Shown here one piece after another: positions 28,526 to 37,190 of a stretch of DNA of 64,000 nt; position 1 is the first letter of the stretch, and every line of letters starts with the position of its first letter. Made by a program: the position numbers and the translations under genes. Under the pieces are notes generated by a model that saw only the letters and a program-made list of their open reading frames with translations, searched no databases and had not been told where the DNA came from. Source of the stretch: Actinomycetes bacterium (lineage in GTDB: Bacteria; Actinomycetota; Acidimicrobiia; Acidimicrobiales; JAMCPL01); assembly GCA_021846515.1 (NCBI GenBank), contig JAJZWU010000006.1:28097-92096 (forward strand), read 5' to 3'.

Positions 28526-28638
28526 TCTCCCGGGCTTTTATCCCGCCGTGGGATGAGGATGGAAGGCCATCATTCACCTGTACCTCTTGGACCAGACCAG
28601 CAGGCAATTGAACTTGCAGCGGAACCCTAGGCACGCCT
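28526..28638 (-). promoter_or_regulatory. Guanidine-I riboswitch (ykkC class, ykkC-yxkD leader)
   Basis: Read on the minus strand, the leader contains in order GCCTAGGGTTCCG, then GGTCTGGTCCAAGAG, then CCACGGCGGGATAAAAGCCC followed by GGGAGA. These are the three strongly conserved blocks of the ykkC aptamer, in the right order and spacing. The class binds free guanidinium and turns on downstream genes. It sits between a TATAAT box and the gdmH start codon, so it should control gdmH, the permease and, if the transcript continues, all urease genes. Confidence 0.93.
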
Positions 28639-28651
28639 CTACGTTGAGTCG

Positions 28652-28657
28652 ATTATA
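28652..28657 (-). promoter_or_regulatory. Probable -10 box of the guanidine operon
   Basis: TATAAT on the minus strand, which places the transcription start a few nucleotides before the aptamer and gives a leader of about 175 nt. The -35 region is weak (CTGAAA-like, about 16-17 nt upstream). Confidence 0.5.
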
Positions 28658-28853
28658 TTAAACTACTCAGGTGTTTCAGGCAGGTTACCTGGATATTACA
28701 GCTCTATGAACTGGATGTTGCGAAATTGTTTCGTGATACGTTCAGCCAAGAGCGGCAATGGCCGAAACGCTAGCGCAAGCCCACGGCTTCACCCGTGAGT
28801 CAAGCGAGCGCTGTTTGGTCAGGTATTTGGTTACGTGTTTACTGGGTGTTTGG
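28658..28853. other. Intergenic space between cysH and the guanidine operon promoter
   Basis: Beyond the promoter the gap holds no ORF of note and no strong terminator for cysH. Only short imperfect inverted repeats were seen (for example around CGCTAGCG). Confidence 0.3.
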
Positions 28854-29585
28854 TTATGTGTGCAATCCGCACTCTGTCTTGCCTGTACCTGCCCACCGGC
28901 CGGCACGAGGATGCTCTCCCTGTGCTACCGGCCGGGTGGTCGGTGCACACCCTATGGATAGATAGCCCTTTGAGATAAGCGGGTGCTCCGGAAGTCCTGC
29001 AGAATGTATGTACTCATTTATATCTTCATCTGTCCAGTTTGCCAGGGGATTTACCTTTATCATACCACGTATAGCGTCCCACGATACTATTGGTATGTCA
29101 GCGCGAACGGAGGAATCGCATCGCTTGAGCGCTGTCAGCCATGCTGCCCTACCCTGCAATGCCCTACCGAGCGGCTCCACCTTTCGATACTCGCAGCAAT
29201 GTTCGCTGCCACATGGCCATCCTATGGCGCTTTCACCCGGTGAGGTGATTGTCAGGTTGAGATTATATCGCTCTCTAACTCTCTCAAGGAAGTCAAGTGT
29301 TTCTGGAAAGTGATATCCGGTATCCAGAAAAACCACCTCCATCTCAGGATCTATTGATGCAATCAGATCTATGATCACACAATCCTGAAATGAACAGGCC
29401 AGCGCCACATTATGATCGTAATGGCCTACTGCCCACTCAATGATCTCCCTGGCGGTCGCATCCTCAAAACGCTGCGAGACTGCGTCCAGCTCTGCTATAT
29501 CCATCTCTGCCATCCCTGCTTCTCCTTTGTTTACGCCTACTGTATGTACATCTCCTGTATCCGAATCTGCTATATTCATTTCCAC
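28854..29585 (-). CDS. cysH: Adenylyl-sulfate (APS) reductase, CysH family
   Basis: Reduces activated sulfate to sulfite. The PP-loop region ALACSFQDCVIIDLI is near residue 60. The iron-sulfur cysteines CC in SEHCCEYRKVEPLG and the second pair in SIGCAPTTRPV and KTECGLH are all present. That four-cysteine set is the mark of the assimilatory APS reductase type found in actinobacteria rather than the PAPS-only enzyme. ALKRCDSSVRAD departs somewhat from the usual RRDQSPTRA-like segment. The first 25-30 residues look unconserved, so an internal ATG (MAEMDIAEL) is a possible real start. Divergent from cysD. Confidence 0.9.
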   Translation of the reverse strand: MEMNIADSDTGDVHTVGVNKGEAGMAEMDIAELDAVSQRFEDATAREIIEWAVGHYDHNVALACSFQDCVIIDLIASIDPEMEVVFLDTGYHFPETLDFLERVRERYNLNLTITSPGESAIGWPCGSEHCCEYRKVEPLGRALQGRAAWLTALKRCDSSVRADIPIVSWDAIRGMIKVNPLANWTDEDINEYIHSAGLPEHPLISKGYLSIGCAPTTRPVAQGEHPRAGRWAGTGKTECGLHT

Positions 29586-29691
29586 TTCTCCTCTGTCCGT
29601 ATCTCTCGTGTTCTCTTCTGCGCCGACCTTATCTGGACTATCTCTGTAGCACTGCTTTCCGTTTGGTTGCTCCTGAAGTTTGCGGGGCTAC

Positions 29692-29720
29692 TTGCTTTCC
29701 ATCTCTCATACTAGTATAAT
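29692..29720 (+). promoter_or_regulatory. Promoter of the cysD-cysN-siroheme operon
   Basis: TTGCTT (29692-29697) and TATAAT (29715-29720) are spaced by exactly 17 nt, 39 nt upstream of the first possible cysD ATG. Confidence 0.6.
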
Positions 29721-29758
29721 ATGACTAATTAGATCAACTTTTAAGGATTATACAGAAA

Positions 29759-30841
29759 ATGATAGCAGAAACATTGACAGAGCAGGCAACAGTAGTATCG
29801 GGAGCAGGAGCACCGTACGGCAAACCGGAATACGATACGCCGGAATACGGGCAGCCATCCGGCAATAGACCATCTTCCGGCAGAACAGAACATCCATCCG
29901 ACAACAGGAAGAGGTATGATGTAATGAGCAACCCCATGGAGCACGCCGTGTACAAAGACCTCGATATTCTTGAATCGCACGCCATATACGTCATAAGAGA
30001 GGTAGCGGCCGAATGCAGTAATCCCGCTATACTTTTCAGCGGCGGCAAGGATTCGGCGGTAATACTCCACCTGGCAGTAAAGGCATTTTATCCAGCGAGG
30101 CTACCGTTTTCCCTGCTGCACGTGGACACGGGTCACAACTTTGATGAAGCACTTGATTTTAGAGACAAAAGAGCCTCCAAGCTGGGTGTAAGCCTGATTG
30201 TGGCTTCAGTCCAGGATGCTATAGATGCAGGCAGGGCAATAGACCCGGGACCGGGAGTCTCGCGCAACAGGCTCCAGAGTGCAGTACTGCTTGAAGCGAT
30301 AGCGCGTAATGGGATTGACGCCTGCCTCGGCGGGGCAAGAAGGGACGAGGACAAGGCACGGGCGAAAGAGCGGGTACTGTCATTCAGGGACCGTTTCGGT
30401 CAATGGGATCCTCACAATCAGCGGCCCGAACTCTGGAACCTCTACAATTTGCGAATAAATAGCGGTGAGCATTTAAGGGCATTCCCTCTCTCTGACTGGA
30501 CGGAGATGGATATATGGCACTATATAGAACGTGAACATATAGAGCTCCCTTCTCTGTACTATGCAGCAGAGCGACCCGTCATCGAACGAGATGGAATGCT
30601 GCTTGCACTAAACAAATGGATACAGCCCCGTGATGAAGAAGTGGTATCTCTGGAAATGGTCAGGTTCCGCACCGTAGGAGACGCAACCTGCACCGGTGCG
30701 GTTCGCTCAAGAGCACAGACACCGTCAGAGGTAATAGAAGAACTCAGCCATGTCCAGCTCAGCGAGCGGGGAGCAACAAGGGCGGACGACAGATTTTCGG
30801 AGACGGCAATGGAAGATCGCAAGAAGGAGGGCTACTTCTGA
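29759..30841 (+). CDS. cysD: Sulfate adenylyltransferase subunit 2
   Basis: ATP sulfurylase catalytic subunit, forming APS from ATP and sulfate together with CysN. The PP-loop is FSGGKDSAVILHL at about residue 94. HVDTGHNFDEALDFRD, GGARRDEDKARAKER and the C-terminal EDRKKEGYF are family hallmarks. The first 55 residues are a low-complexity Pro/Tyr/Gly/Glu extension (YGKPEYDTPEYGQPSG). ATG 29924 (MSNPMEHAVYKDLD) has AGGAAGAGGT 8 nt upstream and starts where homology begins, so the annotated extension may be untranslated leader. It overlaps cysN by one base. Confidence 0.93.
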   Translation: MIAETLTEQATVVSGAGAPYGKPEYDTPEYGQPSGNRPSSGRTEHPSDNRKRYDVMSNPMEHAVYKDLDILESHAIYVIREVAAECSNPAILFSGGKDSAVILHLAVKAFYPARLPFSLLHVDTGHNFDEALDFRDKRASKLGVSLIVASVQDAIDAGRAIDPGPGVSRNRLQSAVLLEAIARNGIDACLGGARRDEDKARAKERVLSFRDRFGQWDPHNQRPELWNLYNLRINSGEHLRAFPLSDWTEMDIWHYIEREHIELPSLYYAAERPVIERDGMLLALNKWIQPRDEEVVSLEMVRFRTVGDATCTGAVRSRAQTPSEVIEELSHVQLSERGATRADDRFSETAMEDRKKEGYF

Positions 30842-32073
30842 TGTTAAGGCTGGCCGCTGTTGGAGCGGTGGACGACGGGAAGTCCACTCTTATAGGGAGG
30901 TTGCTGCATGATACCGGGCAGATACCCGATGATCACTTGCAGGCTGCACTGCTCGCAAGCAGGCGTAGAGGGCTGGATAAAATTGACCTGTCATTACTGA
31001 CCGACGGGCTGCAGGCTGAGCGGGAGCAGGGAATTACGATTGATGTAGCACACCGGTATCTCACCATTCCCGGCCGCAAGCTCATTATTGCAGATTGCCC
31101 CGGGCACTTGCAGTACACGAGGAATATGGCGACCGGATCGTCCAATGCTGACATCGCCCTGGTGGTTATAGACATAACAAGGGGTATCCGCCAGCAAACC
31201 AAGCGTCACATGGTTATTGCATCGCTCTTTGGAATACGGCGTTTCATCATTGCAGTCAATAAAATGGATGCCGTATCATTCAGCGAATCTCATTACGATG
31301 AGATAATAGGCAGTCTCAATGCATTGCAGCATGACCTCAAGCGAGTCAATCTGGAGTTGGGCGAAGTAACGGCAATACCGCTTTCAGCCCTGACTGGTGA
31401 TAACGTAGTTTCTCGCTCCAGGCACACTTCTTGGTACCCAGGTCCTACGTTACTCGCCGCCCTGCAGGAGGTACGTCCCCGCAGTGAAGTAAAATTGCCC
31501 CTAAGGCTCCCAGTTCAGTCAGTCATCAGGGTGGGGTCTACATCAAGGCGTTACACCGGTATGATCTCCTCCGGTCAGATCGTAGACGGCCAGGAGGTGA
31601 CCATACTCCCCTCCAATGTGGTAACTCATATAGATGGTATATGGGATGCAAGCGGTCGCGTAACTATGGCAGGCCCCTTGACTTCGGTATCACTGGAACT
31701 TCGTGATGAAGTAGGTATAACGCGTGGTGATATGATAGCTGAATCTTCGGCTATACCCAGAGTGGACGACCATTTCGAGACCATATTATGCTGGTGGAGT
31801 ACTCGACCAGCTTCTGCGGGTAACAAGTACCTAATCAAGTCAGGGGCAAAGACCACTCGTGCATCTATAGGCAAAATAGAGACGGTTCTCGACATGGATG
31901 CCATCCAGGAGATGCCCGCCAACGAATTGGGTCATAATGCTATCGGGATGTCCACAATAGAAACTGCCACACCCATGCCATTGGACAGTTACGCAACCAA
32001 CCGGGCAACGGGTAGCTTTATCATTATAGATGAAACAACCAACGCCACGCTCGGAGCCGGAATGGTCAGGTGA
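30841..32073 (+). CDS. cysN: Sulfate adenylyltransferase subunit 1 (GTPase)
   Basis: EF-Tu-like GTPase that drives APS formation. G1 is GAVDDGKSTLIGRLL, G3 DCPGHLQYTRNM and G4 NKMD, followed by beta-barrel domains. At 410 residues it ends without a fused APS kinase (CysC) domain, which fits the APS-reductase route that does not need PAPS. The ATG shares a base with the cysD stop (TGATG). Confidence 0.94.
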   Translation: MLRLAAVGAVDDGKSTLIGRLLHDTGQIPDDHLQAALLASRRRGLDKIDLSLLTDGLQAEREQGITIDVAHRYLTIPGRKLIIADCPGHLQYTRNMATGSSNADIALVVIDITRGIRQQTKRHMVIASLFGIRRFIIAVNKMDAVSFSESHYDEIIGSLNALQHDLKRVNLELGEVTAIPLSALTGDNVVSRSRHTSWYPGPTLLAALQEVRPRSEVKLPLRLPVQSVIRVGSTSRRYTGMISSGQIVDGQEVTILPSNVVTHIDGIWDASGRVTMAGPLTSVSLELRDEVGITRGDMIAESSAIPRVDDHFETILCWWSTRPASAGNKYLIKSGAKTTRASIGKIETVLDMDAIQEMPANELGHNAIGMSTIETATPMPLDSYATNRATGSFIIIDETTNATLGAGMVR

Positions 32074-32840
32074 GTGACAGCCATACCCCCTGGCTGCCGG
32101 TTTCGATATCACTGGCAGGTTGGAAATGCCTCGTAGTAGGAGCAGGGCCTGTTGCAACCAGAAAGGCCGGCCTACTCTATCATTGTGGAGCTGCCCTCAC
32201 AGTTATTGCACCGGATCTGTGCGAGCAGATGGACATACTCATTGGGAATAGTGCCGCATCTACCGGTCAAGCCGAGGGAACGGGCTCCGTACCCGATCAT
32301 GCCTTCATACCAATCACACTGGAACGAAGGGAGTACAGGCCGGGAGAGGCTGCAAGATACCGGCTGGTGGTGGCGGCAACTGGAAACAGTGAAGTGGATT
32401 ACCGCGTAGCCAGTGATGCATCCAGCTCGGGAACTTTGATCAATGTAGCGGATGACGCAAGGCCATCAAATATGTTGTTCCCAGCCGTGTATAGAGATGG
32501 ACAAGTGTCTGTATCAGTATCCACTGAAGGCGCCAGTCCTGCCCTTGCAAGCTGGCTTCGCAATTACATACAGAGAAGCGTTCCGCAATATCTGGGAGTA
32601 CTGGCTGAGCTACTGAGCGAAGCTCGCCGTAATCTGCATGACGCACACAGGAGCACTGAGGGGATAAAATGGCACGAGCTCATCACCGGCATATATGACA
32701 CCGGCAAATATACTGATTTTACGGAAAAGAACGCCGAGCCCGCTGAACAGGTCGGCCGATTTGCGGGCAGGGCACAAAAATGTATAGGAGCTTTTCTTGA
32801 CCAGGCTGAGATCAGGAAGGCTAAAGATCAATCAGTCTAG
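32070..32840 (+). CDS. Precorrin-2 dehydrogenase / sirohydrochlorin ferrochelatase (CysG N-domain, Met8-like)
   Basis: Supplies siroheme, the cofactor of sulfite and nitrite reductases. The NAD-binding loop VVGAGPVATRKAGLLYHCGA is near residue 20, VVAATGNSEVDYRVASDA near 105, and the dimer/active region NVADDARPSNMLFPAVYRDGQ follows. The methyltransferase domain of full CysG is absent. A degenerate linker (about 55-75) expands the first domain. GTG overlaps the cysN stop (GTGA). Its 3' end overlaps serA, on the other strand, by 9 nt. Confidence 0.9.
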   Translation: MSDSHTPWLPVSISLAGWKCLVVGAGPVATRKAGLLYHCGAALTVIAPDLCEQMDILIGNSAASTGQAEGTGSVPDHAFIPITLERREYRPGEAARYRLVVAATGNSEVDYRVASDASSSGTLINVADDARPSNMLFPAVYRDGQVSVSVSTEGASPALASWLRNYIQRSVPQYLGVLAELLSEARRNLHDAHRSTEGIKWHELITGIYDTGKYTDFTEKNAEPAEQVGRFAGRAQKCIGAFLDQAEIRKAKDQSV

Positions 32841-34424
32841 GAATACCTGGTGTACGTCGAGTATCCCATTTGAACCACGCAACTCCCCAAGCACATCAGG
32901 ACTCAGAGAACTACCCGTAGAAAGAACCATAAGCGCAGTGCCGCCTTTCAGCGATGGCCCCACCGCCATAGACGAAATCGACACCTCCGCTTTTCCAATG
33001 ATAGTGCCGACAATTCCTATCATGCCCGGGCGATCATCGTTTCTCACTACCAGCATGTTTGGCGAAGGTGGAACCTCTACCATATGGTCGTCCACCATCA
33101 CGATACGCGTATCCGGTTTAGGGCCGCTTATAGTACCGGACACGGAATGCTCGGGCGAACGGATAGTCATCAAGCTGACAAAGTCCCTTGTTGCAGTAGT
33201 TACAGTCTCTCGTACTTCAAGCCCGCGGTCCTCTGCAAGTTGGGAAACATTGACATAAGATACCGGCTCTTCAGTACCGGCAGCAAAAATACCTTTCAGC
33301 GCAGCCAGAGTCAGTACCGACGTACCGGGTGCGGCGCCAGATCCATCGGGTGTTTTAGCCAGTGCACCCTGATACTCGATCTCGATACTCGTTGGCAAAC
33401 CTTCGTGCAAACAGGCCAGAAACCGTCCCAGGCTTACTGCGAGTGGCAGAAACGGCTTAGCCGACTCTGGCAATGATCCGGCAGCCAGATTCACTGCAAA
33501 TGGAACCAGCTCTCCGGCCAGTGCAAGAATGACCTGCTCCGCAATGGTAATTCCCGCTTTATCCTGTGCCTCTGTAGTAGATGCACCCAGATGCGGAGTC
33601 ACCACTACACTCGACAGACTGAGTAACGGGGATCCGGTGGCAGGCTCTTCTGCAAACACATCCAGTGCTGCGCCACCGACATGCCCTGATTTGATGCTCT
33701 CATAAAGAGCAGCTTCATCTATAATACCTCCCCTTGCAGCGTTTACTATTCTTATCCCCGGCTTTGACTTCGCCAATAACTCTGCATCTATAAGCCCCAT
33801 AGTCTCTTTGGTCTTGGGCAGATGGATCGTTATAAAGTCAGACTGTGCCATCAGATCCTCCAGGGAGGTGAGCTGAACATTCATTCGCTTGGCTCGTTCA
33901 ACGGTAACATAGGGGTCATAAGCGATTAGCTTCATACCCAACGCCAGTGCTCTCTGTGCAACCAGTGCACCGACATGGCCAAGCCCCACAATACCAAGTG
34001 TCTTACCGTAAAGCTCTACACCTTCCCATTTTGAACGTTCCCAAGAGCCACCAACCAGCGCCATATGCGCCTGAGGAATATTCCTGGCCTGTGCGATCAT
34101 GAGGCCAATCGCATGTTCGGCAGCCGATATTATGTTTGACTGAGGAGCATTTACCACCATGACTCCCTTTGATGTTGCATGTTCTACATCCACATTATCC
34201 AGCCCGATACCGGCACGGCCTACCACCTGTAGATTACGGCCTGCATCTATGACTTCGCCGGTTACCTTGGTTGCCGAACGGATAATGATAGCATTGGCTC
34301 CAGCTATAGCTTCCACCAGATCTCCAGGGGAAAGATCCAACCTTACATCTACTTCGTGTCCCGCATCGCGCAACAACTGCAGACCATTATCAGCTATTTT
34401 TTCTGTTACAAGTACTACTCCCAT
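32832..34424 (-). CDS. serA: D-3-phosphoglycerate dehydrogenase
   Basis: First step of serine synthesis. NAD loop [15 protein letters not shown], catalytic arginine in [13 protein letters not shown], glutamate in the following helix and histidine in [12 protein letters not shown]. The 530 residues include the allosteric-substrate-binding domain (about 320-450) and a C-terminal ACT domain starting [18 protein letters not shown], i.e. the long form likely inhibited by serine. AAGGAAAGAG precedes the ATG. Confidence 0.95.
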   Translation of the reverse strand: MGVVLVTEKIADNGLQLLRDAGHEVDVRLDLSPGDLVEAIAGANAIIIRSATKVTGEVIDAGRNLQVVGRAGIGLDNVDVEHATSKGVMVVNAPQSNIISAAEHAIGLMIAQARNIPQAHMALVGGSWERSKWEGVELYGKTLGIVGLGHVGALVAQRALALGMKLIAYDPYVTVERAKRMNVQLTSLEDLMAQSDFITIHLPKTKETMGLIDAELLAKSKPGIRIVNAARGGIIDEAALYESIKSGHVGGAALDVFAEEPATGSPLLSLSSVVVTPHLGASTTEAQDKAGITIAEQVILALAGELVPFAVNLAAGSLPESAKPFLPLAVSLGRFLACLHEGLPTSIEIEYQGALAKTPDGSGAAPGTSVLTLAALKGIFAAGTEEPVSYVNVSQLAEDRGLEVRETVTTATRDFVSLMTIRSPEHSVSGTISGPKPDTRIVMVDDHMVEVPPSPNMLVVRNDDRPGMIGIVGTIIGKAEVSISSMAVGPSLKGGTALMVLSTGSSLSPDVLGELRGSNGILDVHQVFLD

Positions 34425-34521
34425 ATCTCTTTCCTTTCCTTATACTCACTTTCCAGAATACATCCTTACAGTGCCGATATAAAATTCGCGGCTGATAATC
34501 ATTGATTCGCACCGCCCAAGT

Positions 34522-34694
34522 GGCCGCTCCTCCTTGAGACGGCCGCTCCCAATACGATGCTGTCAGTGTGGCTTCTGGGGTGGTGTTCCCAAGATGGTGT
34601 TCTCAGGGTGCTTTCGGAGTGGCATTTCCTGGGTGCATTCCCGAGGTTCATTCTCAGGGTGCATTTTAGGTGGCATCCTGAGCGGTGTTCCTGG
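34522..34694 (+). repeat. Degenerate short repeats upstream of trpG
   Basis: GGCCGCTCC occurs twice at 19-nt period (34522, 34541). It is followed by about nine variants of a 12-14-nt unit such as GGTGCATTCCCGAG, TGGTGTTCTCAG and GGTGCATTTTAG from 34577 to 34694, ending at the trpG -10 box. The unit length varies, so this is not coding repeat. Function unknown. Confidence 0.6.
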
Positions 34695-34696
34695 AT

Positions 34697-34702
34697 TATA
34701 AT
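34697..34702 (+). promoter_or_regulatory. -10 box of trpG/pabA (leaderless)
   Basis: TATAAT ends 7 nt before the ATG at 34710, so the transcript would begin at the start codon. No good -35 hexamer is visible; the degenerate repeats occupy that position. Confidence 0.5.
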
Positions 34703-34709
34703 AGTGACA

Positions 34710-35306
34710 ATGGCTCCAAAGGTACTACTAATAGACAATTACGATTCATTCGTATACAATCTCGTACAGGAATTGGGAGAGTTGGGAAGCGACCCTGTGG
34801 TATATCGCAACGATGAAATAGATATTGCAGCCATACAATTACTGGCCCCTGACGCGATAGTAATTTCACCCGGACCGGGCAGACCGGAAGAAGCGGGAAT
34901 TAGCATTGACACAATAAGGGGGTTCGCCGGTAGTATTCCCATACTTGGCGTATGTCTCGGCCACCAGGCTATAGGCGTGGCATTTGGGGCAAAAGTTGTC
35001 CGTGCAGCCGAGGTCGTCCACGGCAAAACCTCTCCAATCTCCTACACGGGAACCGGTATACTGGAAGGGCTGCCCAATCCATTTACTGCTACCAGATACC
35101 ATTCGCTGGCCATTGACCCCAGTACAGTCCCATCAGTCCTCTCGGTCGATGCCCTGGCTCCCGACGGAACAATCATGGCAATATCGCATAATGACTTCCC
35201 GATCTGGGGGGTGCAGTTTCACCCGGAATCCATACTTACCAAAGATGGCCCAAAGCTACTGGAAAACTTTCTGTCGCAGGTCACTCTTAGGGCACCAGCA
35301 GCATAA
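34710..35306 (+). CDS. Anthranilate / aminodeoxychorismate synthase glutamine amidotransferase subunit
   Basis: Class I glutamine amidotransferase that feeds ammonia to TrpE or PabB. LLIDNYDSFVYNLVQ at the N-terminus, oxyanion SPGPGRPEEAG, the nucleophile cysteine in GVCLGHQAIG (about C79), and the His-Glu pair in WGVQFHPESIL. 198 residues. TrpG and PabA are not separable by sequence here, and the large subunit is not in the window. The ORF track start (34557) runs through repeats and the promoter; ATG 34710 fits the family start. Confidence 0.92.
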   Translation: MAPKVLLIDNYDSFVYNLVQELGELGSDPVVYRNDEIDIAAIQLLAPDAIVISPGPGRPEEAGISIDTIRGFAGSIPILGVCLGHQAIGVAFGAKVVRAAEVVHGKTSPISYTGTGILEGLPNPFTATRYHSLAIDPSTVPSVLSVDALAPDGTIMAISHNDFPIWGVQFHPESILTKDGPKLLENFLSQVTLRAPAA

Positions 35307-35336
35307 GCATCTGACCTATGTGCTAATATAACGGAC

Positions 35337-35648
35337 ATGGCATCAAACACAGGACCTGGAAGCGCTACAAGAAAGGGACGCTCAGCGGGAAGAGTGACCG
35401 GTCGGCACGTACATATAAGAGAGAGTGCTCCGGATCCAAATGCCCGCTATACCCCTCCAATCCCAAAAAAGATAAGGAAGAGCCCTACATGGATGGGACC
35501 TGCAATTATCGCTGTCCTTGCTCTGGGGGTACTCATGATCATATTGAACTACACTGGCATACTCCCAGCCTCACCGACCAACTGGTACCTGCTCGGCGGT
35601 ATCGTGCTCTTTTTTGTGGGCGCTATCGCCGCTACCCGCTACCACTGA
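35337..35648 (+). CDS. crgA: Cell division protein CrgA
   Basis: A 103-residue protein with a basic, disordered N-terminus (RKGRSAGRVTGRHVHIRE) and two membrane helices (MGPAIIAVLALGVLMIILNY, and a second ending FFVGAIAATRYH), the layout and ending of actinobacterial CrgA, which helps organise the divisome. Its position next to trpG/pabA is conserved in actinobacteria. A TAATAT box lies 7 nt before the ATG, so it may have its own leaderless promoter. Confidence 0.85.
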   Translation: MASNTGPGSATRKGRSAGRVTGRHVHIRESAPDPNARYTPPIPKKIRKSPTWMGPAIIAVLALGVLMIILNYTGILPASPTNWYLLGGIVLFFVGAIAATRYH

Positions 35649-35758
35649 TCGACACATTTGACCGGCGACCCTTCCTGAACAACTATTCCTCGGCAGCCTC
35701 ATATAACGGCCACCGCTGAGACCGACCTCTCTCCCATCAACGTAGCTTTCAGATGAAA

Positions 35759-35800
35759 ATTGGGGCTCAGCCACAACCAAAATTGCGACCAAGCCCCAAT
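35759..35800. terminator. Hairpin between convergent crgA and thiolase genes
   Basis: ATTGGGGCT and AGCCCCAAT form a perfect 9-bp stem with a 24-nt loop in the middle of a 200-nt convergent gap. Likely a bidirectional stop signal. Confidence 0.5.
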
Positions 35801-35848
35801 CGTATAAGTTCTATGCTGAACGCTTTTAACTCAGGAGATTGGTACCCT

Positions 35849-37027
35849 TTATCCCAAGCGCTCGATGATAGTTGCGTTGGCCATTCCACCGCCCTCGCAC
35901 ATCGTCTGCAAACCGTAACGACCGCCGGTACGCTCCAGTTCGTTAAGGAGGGTAGCCATCAACTTGGCGCCCGAGCAACCGAGTGGGTGCCCCAGCGCTA
36001 TTGCACCACCATTGACGTTTACCTTCGACATGTCGGGATGATGTTCTTTTTCCCACGCAAGCACAACCGACGCGAAGGCTTCATTGATCTCTACTGCGTC
36101 TATATCATCCATAGTCAGTTTGCCCTTTTCGAGAACTATTTTTGTTGCCGGAATCGGTCCTGTAAGCATGGTAACCGGGTCTACACCGATCGCTGAAAAG
36201 CTATGAAAGCGCGCCCTGGGCTTCAATCCAAGTGCGTTTGCCTTCTCTTCGCTCATGATCAACACCGCAGCCGCACCGTCGGTAATCTGTGAGGAGTTGC
36301 CTGCAGTAACCTTTCCATCCGGCTTAAATGCCGGTTTTAGCGTTCCAAGCACCTCAACGGTACTACCGGGGCGAATTCCCTCATCTGTAGAGAAAATCTC
36401 ATCGGTCGGGTTGCCCTCTTCGTCTCTCACCTTGAGCGGAATGATCTCGTTCTCGAAACGACCCTCTTCGGTCGCCACTGCCGCACGGCGCTGGCTCTCT
36501 GCGCTAAATACATCCAGATCCTCGCGCGATAGGTTCCATTGATCGGCAATCATCTCAGCAGATATTCCCTGAGAGACCAAACCACCCTTCTCAGCATAAC
36601 GAGACATGACCGTCGGCCCGAATGGAAATCCGAGATCACGGACTATAGAAGAACCCATAGGGGTACGGGTCATGCCCTCTACGCCCAGAGCAATAACTAT
36701 ATCGTACACACCAGCCATAACTCCCTGGGCAGCAAAATGTGCAGCCTGCTGTGACGACCCGCATTGGCGGTCTACGGTAGTAGCAGGAACAGACTCGGGA
36801 AAGCCTGCTGCGAGTACAGCATTTCTACCCACATTCAGCGCCTGTTCACCGACCTGCATTACGCACCCGGTAATAACGTCATCTACCGTCGCCGGATCAA
36901 GTCCATTGCGCTCTACCAGCGCCTTGAGCGGCTCTGCGGCCAGATCTACTGCGTGCCATCCACGCAATTTACCGTTACGCTTTCCTCCTGCAGTTCTTAC
37001 CGCATCTACTATTACAGCTGTTGGCAT
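35849..37027 (-). CDS. Thiolase (acetyl-CoA acyltransferase)
   Basis: A 392-residue thiolase of fatty-acid or steroid degradation type. The acyl-accepting cysteine is in VDRQCGSSQQA (about C90), the histidine in NGGAIALGHPLGCSGAK, and the second cysteine in LQTMCEGGGMANATI. AAGGAGG lies 6 nt before the ATG. A TetR-like palindrome lies about 70 nt upstream. It stands alone, with no beta-oxidation partner next to it. Confidence 0.93.
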   Translation of the reverse strand: MPTAVIVDAVRTAGGKRNGKLRGWHAVDLAAEPLKALVERNGLDPATVDDVITGCVMQVGEQALNVGRNAVLAAGFPESVPATTVDRQCGSSQQAAHFAAQGVMAGVYDIVIALGVEGMTRTPMGSSIVRDLGFPFGPTVMSRYAEKGGLVSQGISAEMIADQWNLSREDLDVFSAESQRRAAVATEEGRFENEIIPLKVRDEEGNPTDEIFSTDEGIRPGSTVEVLGTLKPAFKPDGKVTAGNSSQITDGAAAVLIMSEEKANALGLKPRARFHSFSAIGVDPVTMLTGPIPATKIVLEKGKLTMDDIDAVEINEAFASVVLAWEKEHHPDMSKVNVNGGAIALGHPLGCSGAKLMATLLNELERTGGRYGLQTMCEGGGMANATIIERLG

Positions 37028-37097
37028 AAATGCCTCCTTTTCTAATCTTGTACAACCTGACTGAGTTGTCCTCAGTAATTACCTAACATGCCAAAAA

Positions 37098-37113
37098 TTG
37101 ACCGTTCAGTCAA
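37098..37113. promoter_or_regulatory. Palindromic operator-like site upstream of the thiolase gene
   Basis: TTGACCGTTCAGTCAA is an inverted repeat with one mismatch per arm. It resembles sites bound by TetR-family regulators of acyl-CoA metabolism. No such regulator is in the window. Confidence 0.45.
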
Positions 37114-37190
37114 GATTATATCACCGGCATTTAACCCAGTCAAGTCCGTCCAGTGGTAAACCGACCCTAATTTCATGCCGGTAATCGCAC

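Noticed and set aside
34557-34709. Trp-rich reading frame upstream of trpG as a trp attenuator leader peptide
   Set aside because: The Trp codons come from the GGTGG-like repeats. The ORF is in frame with trpG without a stop, and no terminator/antiterminator pair was found.
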